From the NCBI GenBank assembly GCA_031556525.1, contig JAVBSS010000072.1, positions 1 to 16,500 on the forward strand: a stretch of 16,500 bases of DNA. Reading direction: 5' to 3'. The notes beneath the pieces were generated by a model. It was not told the origin of the DNA. It made no database searches and worked only from the letters and a program-made list of their open reading frames with translations. A program made the translations under genes and the position numbers. Of the stretch, positions 1-6,164 are shown in pieces. Origin of the DNA: JAVBSN01 sp031556525. GTDB lineage: Bacteria; Bacillota; Clostridia; Lachnospirales; Lachnospiraceae. How positions within the stretch are numbered: the first letter of the stretch is position 1; every line of letters starts with the position of its first letter.

Positions 1-46
1 GTTCGTTTCTGAATATTCTATTGAATTTTCAGGGTTGTTTGGTTGT

Positions 47-74
47 TTAATTATCAATGTTTAATTTTCAATGT
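47..74 (-). repeat. Tandem 14-bp repeat, boxA-like rRNA leader element
   Basis: Two adjacent 14-bp units (47-60 and 61-74) differ at one base. Read on the minus strand each has the form ACATTGAWAATTAA. This resembles the conserved ACATTGAAAA-type sequence found in the leaders and spacers of Firmicute rRNA operons, where boxA antitermination acts. It lies about 30-60 nt downstream of the start predicted from the promoter at 113-141. The duplicated unit is visible; its role in antitermination is inferred. Confidence 0.5.
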
Positions 75-112
75 TCTTTTGTTTTGTTACCGTTACTGCG
101 GCAACGAATTAC

Positions 113-141
113 ATATTATCACACCCCCAATAGGTTGTCAA
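113..141 (-). promoter_or_regulatory. Consensus sigma-A promoter, probably of an rRNA operon leaving the window
   Basis: On the minus strand there is a perfect -35 TTGACA (136-141), a 17-nt spacer and a -10 TAATAT (113-118) preceded by an extended TGn element. The stretch upstream of the -35 (about 142-175) is very A/T rich with A-tracts, like an UP element. Transcription would start near 105 and run off the left edge. With the boxA-like leader at 47-74 this looks like a stable-RNA promoter, most likely for 16S rRNA. No 16S sequence is inside the window, so the rRNA assignment is inference; the promoter itself is directly visible. Confidence 0.72.
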
Positions 142-241
142 CACTTTTTTCGAAAATATTTTACATAAATTTCACACAATTTTAAAACCCCATAAAAACC
201 TAGTAAATACAAGCCTTTTTCAGTACATAATATTATATTTA

Positions 242-290
242 AATTTAAAAAACCAAAACAAATTTATAAAATGTTTTGGTTTTTCTCACA
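242..290 (-). terminator. A/T-rich intrinsic terminator, possibly bidirectional
   Basis: A perfect 13-bp inverted repeat (248-260 with 272-284) encloses an 11-nt loop. Its core is CCAAAACA/TGTTTTGG. On the minus strand the hairpin carries its T-tract in the distal part of the stem and beyond. It lies about 30 nt past the stop codon of the 87-aa gene, so it probably ends that transcription unit. The stem is weak in G/C, which lowers confidence. Confidence 0.6.
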
Positions 291-312
291 TTTATCTCAA
301 TATACTTTTATA

Positions 313-576
313 TCACTTCTTAATACATGCTCCTATGGCTAACCCTAAGCACATTCCCACGCTCATTCCCATAGCAAGTTCATCAAAAAACAATTGACCC
401 ATTGTCATTCCTAAGCATGTGCCAATCAACATTCCAAGTCCCATATAATTATCTTCATCTTCTTTATTGGATTCATTGTCATCACTTTCTTTAACTTCTT
501 GCTCTATAGCTTCATTATCTTCAATATCTTGATTAATAATATTTTTTTCTTGTACTTCCTTATTATTTTTCTTCAT
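313..576 (-). CDS. Small acidic-head, double glycine-zipper membrane protein
   Basis: This 87-residue protein has two clear parts. Residues 1-44 are hydrophilic and crowded with Glu, Asp and Asn. Residues 45-84 form two hydrophobic Gly/Met-rich segments split by a short acidic turn (about 61-67). In each segment glycines fall every fourth residue: 48, 52, 56, 60 and 70, 74, 78, 82. This GxxxG pattern is a glycine zipper, which packs transmembrane helices closely and often drives oligomerisation. It ends in a Lys pair, so a helical hairpin with both ends in the cytoplasm is likely. An AGAGAG ribosome site lies 8 nt before the ATG. It is 19 bp downstream of the EFR1-type gene, so the two are probably cotranscribed. 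No named family is recognised; the function is unknown. Confidence 0.8.
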   Translation of the reverse strand: MKKNNKEVQEKNIINQDIEDNEAIEQEVKESDDNESNKEDEDNYMGLGMLIGTCLGMTMGQLFFDELAMGMSVGMCLGLAIGACIKK

Positions 577-595
577 ATATATTCTCTCTTTGCAT

Positions 596-1348
596 TTATA
601 ATTTTGTATTTGGATTTATGTAACGACCATTCTTCTCAGACTTCTTTCCATAATTAATCGCTGCAAAAGGACATCTATGTAAACATCCAAGACATAATTC
701 ACATTGCGGCTTACTCCAAACAGGTTTACCTTCTTCAATCTTTATTACACTACGTGGACATATCTTTTCACACAACCCGCATCCTATACATTTTTCATTT
801 ACAGTAAATTTCTTAGTTTTTCTTCCCTTTTCATACATCGGATAAAGCATTGCTGTTCCTAAACGCGAAAACGGTCCTTGAACTGGATTAAATGTTCCTT
901 CATCTTTATTGTTAATATGCTCAATAATACTATTAATAGTATTATCTGCCTTGTCTAACTGTTCTTTTATATTCTCTTCACCTATATTCTTATACATAGG
1001 TACATAATTATCAACTGTTACAATTCCATATGTAGCTTTTACTGCTTTTTCTTGATTTATAAATTTTTCTGCGTTGCCAGTAGTTCCACCACAATTAAGT
1101 ACTGCATACGAATAGTAATCTTCATTTGAGGTAATTTTTAGCTTTTGCAAGAATTCAGTTACTATCATAGGAATACCATAATAATATACTGGAACAATAA
1201 AACCAACTGCTTCTCCAGTATTAAGTTCAAACGAAATGTTATCTGTTTTAATACACTCTGCAAGGTTATATATTTTATCTTCTATATTGTTAGCTATTCT
1301 TTCTGCAATATATTTGCTATTACCTGTTGCTGTAAAATAAAAAATCAT
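596..1348 (-). CDS. EFR1-type flavodoxin/2[4Fe-4S] ferredoxin fusion protein
   Basis: This 250-residue cytoplasmic electron-transfer protein joins a flavodoxin-like domain to a bacterial ferredoxin domain. The N-terminus carries the FMN phosphate-binding loop TATGNSKYIA (residues 6-15), and the PVYYYGIP segment (about 53-60) fits the second flavin-contact loop. The C-terminus has two complete CxxCxxCxxxCP motifs, at Cys187/190/193/197 and Cys216/219/222/226, each able to hold a [4Fe-4S] cluster. This architecture is known as EFR1, is common in anaerobic Clostridia, and has no generally established physiological partner. The start is a well-placed ATG behind an AAGGAGAG ribosome site. The LRR-like gene ends 62 bp upstream and the glycine-zipper gene starts 19 bp downstream. 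Redox role is confident; substrate is unknown. Confidence 0.9.
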   Translation of the reverse strand: MIFYFTATGNSKYIAERIANNIEDKIYNLAECIKTDNISFELNTGEAVGFIVPVYYYGIPMIVTEFLQKLKITSNEDYYSYAVLNCGGTTGNAEKFINQEKAVKATYGIVTVDNYVPMYKNIGEENIKEQLDKADNTINSIIEHINNKDEGTFNPVQGPFSRLGTAMLYPMYEKGRKTKKFTVNEKCIGCGLCEKICPRSVIKIEEGKPVWSKPQCELCLGCLHRCPFAAINYGKKSEKNGRYINPNTKL

Positions 1349-1410
1349 TATTCTCTCCTTATCAAGTTTTATTGTTATTTAAATTTACTTCTATAACTTA
1401 TAATTATTTT

Positions 1411-2229
1411 TTATAATACATGCCTATATTGTTCAACTAATTCAAAAAACTTATTTTTATATATTTCTATCTTTGCTGCATCCTTTTGAGAATCTAAAAA
1501 TGGTTTTCTCTTACCACATATTAATATGTCCTTTTCATCTCCACTTCGATTAAATTTAATATATGGAACTAATGCATATCCATGAAGATAAGGGCAGGTT
1601 GCTACAACCTCAGCAATCTCTTCTGTAGTATACATATTTGTCGGAAAATCTAAATACTTTAATTTTGACATTTGTTTATATATAGAAATATTATTATTTT
1701 CAATTGTCTTTCCACTGAATCTAAAACTAACTAATTGGGTATCAATTAATGGCATTAAATCTGTTAATGTACTTGTATACCATACTGCATCACCAAAACT
1801 TAAATATTTTAAACTTGGGGCTAATTGTACACCTTCCAAGGAATGTAATCTCGAAAAATCGCTTAAAACAAGAGCTTCTAAATTGTTATTATTAGACATG
1901 TCCCATAGCTTTGTTACTCTCTGATTATGAAAAAACCTAATTGCTTTCACTTCTGTTAATTTAGATAAGGAAGAAAAATCCTCAATCATTTTATTTTTAT
2001 AAAAGTAAATGTACTTTATCTTGTTTGCATATTTCTCAATGAAGTATTCAAAGGTATCTTGTCTTAATCCTGATATCATTACTTTATCTATATTGTCATA
2101 ATTATTTATTTTATCAATATCATCTATACTTATTTTTCCGCCACCAACATCCATGTTTTCTTGACGTATAAGAATATAATCATCATCTTTACTCCAAGAT
2201 TCAAAATCTAAAAATTCTTCATATGTCAT
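1411..2229 (-). CDS. Cytoplasmic leucine-rich-repeat-like protein
   Basis: This 272-residue protein has no signal peptide or membrane segment. From about residue 47 to 215 it carries irregular repeats of 20-25 residues with the LxxLxL/IxxIxF spacing of leucine-rich repeats. Examples lie near 71-76, 95-100, 117-121, 139-145, 166-171 and 188-194. The final 50 residues are charged and helical (lysine- and glutamate-rich). LRR folds usually bind protein partners. The start is an ATG with GGGGTGAAAGAG upstream, and the gene follows the acidic 127-aa gene by only 15 bp, indicating cotranscription. Similar cytosolic LRR proteins turn up beside immunity-like genes in Firmicutes, but a specific role cannot be assigned here. 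Confidence 0.75.
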   Translation of the reverse strand: MTYEEFLDFESWSKDDDYILIRQENMDVGGGKISIDDIDKINNYDNIDKVMISGLRQDTFEYFIEKYANKIKYIYFYKNKMIEDFSSLSKLTEVKAIRFFHNQRVTKLWDMSNNNNLEALVLSDFSRLHSLEGVQLAPSLKYLSFGDAVWYTSTLTDLMPLIDTQLVSFRFSGKTIENNNISIYKQMSKLKYLDFPTNMYTTEEIAEVVATCPYLHGYALVPYIKFNRSGDEKDILICGKRKPFLDSQKDAAKIEIYKNKFFELVEQYRHVL

Positions 2230-2244
2230 ATCTCTTTCACCCCA

Positions 2245-2628
2245 TTATTCATCTTCACTTAATGCATCCATTTTACCATTCCAAAAATCATTTAATTTTA
2301 TCCACCATTTTTTTGATAATTCACCTAAATCATTAAACGGAATATCTGAAGCTATCAAATCTTGTGGCCATGTATTTTGAATACTTTCTAAATATCCTAT
2401 AGTAGCCAATTCCCTTACCATCTCTGTTTCATCTTCATGAAGTTTCTCAATAAATTGTAATCCTTTAATATAAGTATCTTTATCACCTGATTCATATGCT
2501 TTTAAAATATACGCCGTGAACCACCCAGCAACAATATATGGTAATTCAAGATACTCTTCATCATCTTCATCAATTAAAAACTCTGGAAACTCTGATAAAA
2601 GTTTTTCATTTACATCTTCATATCTCAA
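2245..2628 (-). CDS. Acidic 127-aa protein, DUF7674/immunity-like
   Basis: The protein is strongly acidic and mostly helical. Its N-terminal pattern, a helix ending LLSEFPEF, an acidic linker, then LPYIVAGWF (about residues 11-57), resembles from memory the DUF7674 group of small proteins often found in immunity-gene clusters. This match needs a profile search. The start codon is TTG: a GGGGGG ribosome site lies 7 nt upstream of it, and no in-frame ATG or GTG sits near that site. The gene follows the terminator at 2677-2715 and precedes the LRR-like gene by 15 bp, so it probably opens its own transcription unit. No convincing -35/-10 pair was found in the short gap before it. Cytoplasmic location is expected. 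Confidence 0.72.
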   Translation of the reverse strand: MRYEDVNEKLLSEFPEFLIDEDDEEYLELPYIVAGWFTAYILKAYESGDKDTYIKGLQFIEKLHEDETEMVRELATIGYLESIQNTWPQDLIASDIPFNDLGELSKKWWIKLNDFWNGKMDALSEDE

Positions 2629-2676
2629 TTTTATTCCCCCCTATATAATCTCAATTCACATATATTTTATTATGAT

Positions 2677-2715
2677 AAAAAACTGCCATAAAAACAATTA
2701 TGCTTTTACGACAGT
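2677..2715 (-). terminator. Intrinsic terminator after the 75-aa gene
   Basis: Transcribed from the minus strand, arms 2704-2715 and 2682-2693 form a 12-bp stem with two G-U wobbles around a 10-nt loop, followed directly by a run of six U. The G-U pairs make the hairpin better on the minus strand than on the plus strand, which supports its direction. It lies 12 bp past the stop codon of the 75-aa gene and separates the exporter/two-component operon from the next unit. Confidence 0.75.
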
Positions 2716-2727
2716 CCATAGCCTTCA

Positions 2728-2955
2728 TTATAGTCTAGACGAAAAACTAGCCATAGCTCCTTTTAGTTCATCTACACATTCTGGTTTAATCAACTCAAAA
2801 TATTTTGGCATAACTTCATCTAAATATTCTTTAGAAAATGTTCCCTCATCTTGTTTTGTAAAACCTAATTCAAGTAGTTCTTTTGCTTCGCCTTTCTTAT
2901 CTTCTCTTGTTCTCTCAATAAAAAAGTTATAAAACATTTCTTGTCCTGAATTCAT
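2728..2955 (-). CDS. Small conserved protein of unknown function (75 aa)
   Basis: This is a short, charged, soluble, largely helical protein. It has a hydrophobic-aromatic N-terminal helix (EMFYNFFIER), a charged helix rich in Lys/Glu, and a helix around MPKYFELIKPE. It looks like a small family seen in Lachnospiraceae, but I know of no function. The start is chosen at 2955. The ATG three codons further upstream (2964) overlaps the AAGGAGAT ribosome site, which is correctly spaced for the ATG at 2955 (MNSGQ). It starts 22 bp after the 221-aa gene and ends just before the terminator at 2677-2715, so it is the last gene of the exporter operon. Confidence 0.72.
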   Translation of the reverse strand: MNSGQEMFYNFFIERTREDKKGEAKELLELGFTKQDEGTFSKEYLDEVMPKYFELIKPECVDELKGAMASFSSRL

Positions 2956-2977
2956 AATTATCATCTCCTTTGTTTAA

Positions 2978-3643
2978 TTATTGTATAACTATCTCAGCCT
3001 CAAAATTAATTAATACTTGGTACAAATCACTTACTAACATTCTCTTAATCTCAGCTCCAAGGGTATAATGTCCATTTAGTGACTTTAAGACACTTCCTAT
3101 ATTACCGCCCTCTCCTTGTGATATACATGTTAATTGTAAATAATCATTGTTACCGTATATTTCTGAAATAATATAGTCCGTTGGATTTATAGGTAATGAT
3201 GCCGCCTCCCCAATAGCCTTCTCTTTATTATAAAATCGAATCAATGCACCACTATAGATTTTATCATCATCTTTTAGATCTTCAATTTGTTTCCAACCGA
3301 TATCAGGTTCTACTATATTAGTATCATTCTGCAGTCTTGTACAATATATATCAATTTCGTCATTGGCAATTATTTCGTTTAAGACCTTTTGAATGTTTTC
3401 CCTAGTTACCTTGTCAATAATAATCATATCTGTAGCACAAAAATATAAACCATTTAGATTTTCATCTGTTATTTTGTTTTTTTGACTTAAACTCAATATG
3501 TTTTGATAGGTATAAAAAGTAGCAACCCATTTTGTAGAATCATCTAATGTAAAAATAACATCTGTATTACAATCATTTTCATCATATGGTTCACTCCACT
3601 CGTCAAATTCAAACCATATTGATTCTATTGTTAAATAACTCAT
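2978..3643 (-). CDS. Two-part immunity-like protein of unknown function (221 aa)
   Basis: No signal peptide or membrane span is visible. Residues 1-100 form an alpha/beta domain opening with a beta strand, a W-F-x-F-D-E-W motif and a T-x-V-x-F-T-L-D strand. From memory, this resembles small proteins in clostridial immunity clusters. Residues 115-221 look like a second, separate domain with glycine-rich turns (around GEGGNIGS). An acidic linker joins them. The start is firm: AGAGGAGG lies 7 nt before the ATG. The LUD-domain gene ends 24 bp upstream and the 75-aa gene follows, so it belongs to the same operon. Its domain split and possible immunity role are inference, and no toxin gene is visible in the window. 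Confidence 0.7.
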   Translation of the reverse strand: MSYLTIESIWFEFDEWSEPYDENDCNTDVIFTLDDSTKWVATFYTYQNILSLSQKNKITDENLNGLYFCATDMIIIDKVTRENIQKVLNEIIANDEIDIYCTRLQNDTNIVEPDIGWKQIEDLKDDDKIYSGALIRFYNKEKAIGEAASLPINPTDYIISEIYGNNDYLQLTCISQGEGGNIGSVLKSLNGHYTLGAEIKRMLVSDLYQVLINFEAEIVIQ

Positions 3644-3667
3644 CTTATACCTCCTCTACTCATCTTT

Positions 3668-4315
3668 CTAAAATCCCAAATCTTCATTCACAAGAACAAC
3701 TGTCATCTTATGACCAAATGGTTGTTTTCTATGGATAGTAATTATTCCACATATACATTCAGGTGATAGACAGTCCTCACATTTTCCTGTAACCACGCAT
3801 GGTGTTTTACGATTATATCTTTTGGCATTTTCTACGGCAGCTATATTTCTAGCTCGGTCAATTGCATCTTCAAGTGATTCAGCAATTTTATTCTTTCCTA
3901 TAACATAAATAACTTGCTCTGGTCCATAACAAGTAGCAGCAGTACGATTGCCTGTGCCATCAATATTTACAATTTGACCATCATATGAAATAGCATTAGC
4001 CGATGTTAAATATATATCTGATAACAAAGCCTTTTTTGTTTCATCCTCTGGAGCTCCAAAAGAGTGCTGATATACAGCAGATGCTCTTTCTATTAAAGTT
4101 TCTTTTATCTCTAATGCATCCAATGTTAATGAATTTCCCATTCCTATAATCATATCATTGTTTACAGGAAACTCATCTAAAATATAATTCCTAGCCTCTT
4201 GTATACTATTGCACACAACTGTATTAAATCCTCTTCTAATTAACTTCTCCTTAAGAATATTTAAATCATAATTCACTTTACCACCTCCTAAAATATATTT
4301 TTTCTCTTCCTTCAT
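3668..4315 (-). CDS. LUD-domain (LutC/DUF162-like) protein with cysteine-rich tail
   Basis: This 215-residue cytoplasmic protein matches the LUD-domain superfamily, which includes LutC/YkgG of lactate utilisation. Supporting segments are an N-terminal helix, IIGMGNSLT (56-64), the DGQIVNIDGTGNRTAA core (112-127) and YVIGKNKI (137-144). The tail holds five cysteines (173, 179, 182, 187, 189) in the CxxxxxCxxCxxxxCxC spacing typical of stand-alone clostridial members, suggesting metal or Fe-S binding. Partner genes lutA and lutB are absent nearby, so a lactate role should not be assumed. The ribosome site is modest (AGAG). It starts 29 bp after the histidine kinase, placing it in the exporter/two-component operon, an unusual setting for this family. 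Confidence 0.82.
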   Translation of the reverse strand: MKEEKKYILGGGKVNYDLNILKEKLIRRGFNTVVCNSIQEARNYILDEFPVNNDMIIGMGNSLTLDALEIKETLIERASAVYQHSFGAPEDETKKALLSDIYLTSANAISYDGQIVNIDGTGNRTAATCYGPEQVIYVIGKNKIAESLEDAIDRARNIAAVENAKRYNRKTPCVVTGKCEDCLSPECICGIITIHRKQPFGHKMTVVLVNEDLGF

Positions 4316-4344
4316 TATTATTCTCTAATAAAATCTTTCATTAT

Positions 4345-5460
4345 CTATTTTAAGCTTAAATCTTCTTTAATAATAATTTTTTGCTTTGGTAACTCTATTT
4401 TAAATGATGTCCCTTTATTGGGTTCGCTAGATACATTTATTCTACCACCTGTTATCTCGACTATTCTTTTTACAATGGCAAGTCCTAAGCCATTACCTAC
4501 ATTTTCTCTTGATTTGTTTGCCATATAAAATGAGTCAAAGATATAGCTTTGATCTGACAGTGCAATACCTACACCGTTATCTTTAATTTCTACATAAAAA
4601 CAATTATCTCTATTGTGTAAGAGAATGGTAATTATGCCCTCATCATATGAAAATTTAATTGCATTTTGTATTAGATTTATCCAAAGCTGTTTAAGTAAAT
4701 CCTTATCACCACTGTATTCTATCTCATTCATATCAATATTAAATGTAATATTCTTTGCTGACCACTGTGGTTCTAAAAGCACAATAACTTTTCGTATTTG
4801 CTCATCCAACGAAAACTTTGTTACTTTATGAATAATCTTGCTATCAAGCTCTGATAGTCGTAACAAATCTCCTGAGAGTGTAATCAATCGATTGCTTTCA
4901 TCAGTGATAATATTACAATATTGAAGTTTCTTTTCATCAGATATATCTTTTATATGAGTAACATCGTCACGTAAAAGTTCGGCATAACCTTTAATGGATG
5001 TAATTGGTGTGCGAAATTCATGAGATACATCAGATACGAATTGATTACGCATAGTATCAATGCTTTTAAGTTCTTCTGCCATTGTATTGAAATCATCAGC
5101 CAAGTGACTAAGTTCATCTCGTCCTGTAATTTCAACTTTAACATCCAATTCTCCACCAGCTACTTTTCGTGCTGCATTTGAAAGTGTCTTTACTGGTTTT
5201 ATAATTCCACGCACAACCAATAGAATTATCACCGTGCCAATAAAAATACTTATCATAAATGCAACGATAGTATACAGCTTAAAGTTATAAAACTCTCCAC
5301 CAACTTCCTTAACCACTGGATATAATCGTATAAGTCGTTCTGGTGTGATAACTGCCAACATAACACTCAATATAATTAAGTTAAGTCCCCACCATAGACT
5401 TAGAAAAACTGTAACAAGTTTTGCATATAATGACCTGAATCCAAATCTCTTCTTATTCAT
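4345..5460 (-). CDS. Membrane sensor histidine kinase with minimal sensor loop
   Basis: This 371-residue protein has TM1 (about 15-38), an external loop of only about 23 residues, and TM2 (about 62-84). Then follow HAMP (85-136), a dimerisation domain with phospho-acceptor His147 in VSHEFRTP, and a Bergerat ATPase fold. The ATPase carries an N box with Asn262/Asn266, a DNGVG box (294-298) and a GNGLG box (322-326). All catalytic motifs are intact. It phosphorylates the regulator encoded just upstream. The short loop suggests it senses within the membrane or through the neighbouring exporter, as in peptide-detoxification modules. The start is set at ATG 5460, which overlaps the regulator's stop as ATGA; the upstream in-frame GTG at 5466 lies inside the AGAGGTG ribosome site. 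Confidence 0.93.
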   Translation of the reverse strand: MNKKRFGFRSLYAKLVTVFLSLWWGLNLIILSVMLAVITPERLIRLYPVVKEVGGEFYNFKLYTIVAFMISIFIGTVIILLVVRGIIKPVKTLSNAARKVAGGELDVKVEITGRDELSHLADDFNTMAEELKSIDTMRNQFVSDVSHEFRTPITSIKGYAELLRDDVTHIKDISDEKKLQYCNIITDESNRLITLSGDLLRLSELDSKIIHKVTKFSLDEQIRKVIVLLEPQWSAKNITFNIDMNEIEYSGDKDLLKQLWINLIQNAIKFSYDEGIITILLHNRDNCFYVEIKDNGVGIALSDQSYIFDSFYMANKSRENVGNGLGLAIVKRIVEITGGRINVSSEPNKGTSFKIELPKQKIIIKEDLSLK

Positions 5461-6131
5461 ATACACCTCTCAGCTTTATAACCTAATCCTCGAATTGTAA
5501 TAATCTTAAAATCTGATAAATGCTCAAACTTTTCTCTCAAACGCTTAATATGCACATCTACTGTTCGGTCATCACTTTCAGAATCCATACCCCATATTTC
5601 ATCCATTAAATCACGACGAGTAAATATCTTTTGTGGATATGACAGTAACTTAAACAATAACAAAAATTCTTTTTGAGGTAGTAATGTTTCAGTCTCTTCA
5701 ACCTTTACAGTTAAAGTTTCATAATCCAGCTCCACTTTACCAACTGTTATCTTTTTTTCACTATTTATATTTGCTCGACGTAGCAGCGCTTCTACCCGCA
5801 AGAGCATTTCTTCAAAATCAATAGGTTTTACCATATAATCATCGGTACCCACATGAAAACCACGCTTTTTATCTTCAATACGTTCTTTGGCAGTAATCAT
5901 AAGAATGGGTAAGTCATATCTGGCACCACGCAATGTTGCTGTCAACTCATATCCATCCATGTTGGGCATCATAATATCAGCAATCATTAAATCAATATGT
6001 CTATAATCCATAACTTCTAGAGCTTCCTCACCATCAGAAGCAGAGAATACATTATAACCTTCTCCCTTGAGCCTCTCTATAATTAAATTCCGAATATTAT
6101 TGTTATCATCTACAACTAAAATGCTGAACAT
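5457..6131 (-). CDS. OmpR/PhoB-family response regulator
   Basis: The 224-residue protein has a receiver domain (1-120) with acidic pocket Asp8/Asp9, phospho-acceptor Asp52 in IADIMMP, Thr80 and Lys102 in VKPID. A winged-helix DNA-binding domain follows (about 126-222), recognisable by the recognition-helix pattern SDDRTVDVHIKRLREK and the closing GLGYK. It is the partner of the kinase whose start codon overlaps its stop by 4 bp, so translation is coupled. A GGAGGTG site sits 5 nt before the ATG. The exporter gene ends 33 bp upstream. A likely DNA target is the TAGTTCAT direct repeat at 8547-8565, in front of the exporter gene; this link is inference from position and spacing. Confidence 0.95.
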   Translation of the reverse strand: MFSILVVDDNNNIRNLIIERLKGEGYNVFSASDGEEALEVMDYRHIDLMIADIMMPNMDGYELTATLRGARYDLPILMITAKERIEDKKRGFHVGTDDYMVKPIDFEEMLLRVEALLRRANINSEKKITVGKVELDYETLTVKVEETETLLPQKEFLLLFKLLSYPQKIFTRRDLMDEIWGMDSESDDRTVDVHIKRLREKFEHLSDFKIITIRGLGYKAERCI

Positions 6132-6164
6132 GGTGTCACCTCCATTATTGTGCTAATTATATCA

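Noticed and set aside
2516..2932. Plus-strand open frame of 138 codons
   Set aside because: It crosses two minus-strand genes and the terminator between them, is Ser/Phe/Tyr-rich as expected of an antisense shadow, and has no ribosome site.
4950..5156. Second minus-strand frame inside the histidine kinase gene
   Set aside because: It lies in an alternative frame of a gene with complete kinase motifs and has no ribosome site or recognisable protein pattern.
5461..5466. GTG start six bases upstream for the histidine kinase
   Set aside because: It overlaps the AGAGGTG ribosome site that is properly placed for the ATG at 5460.
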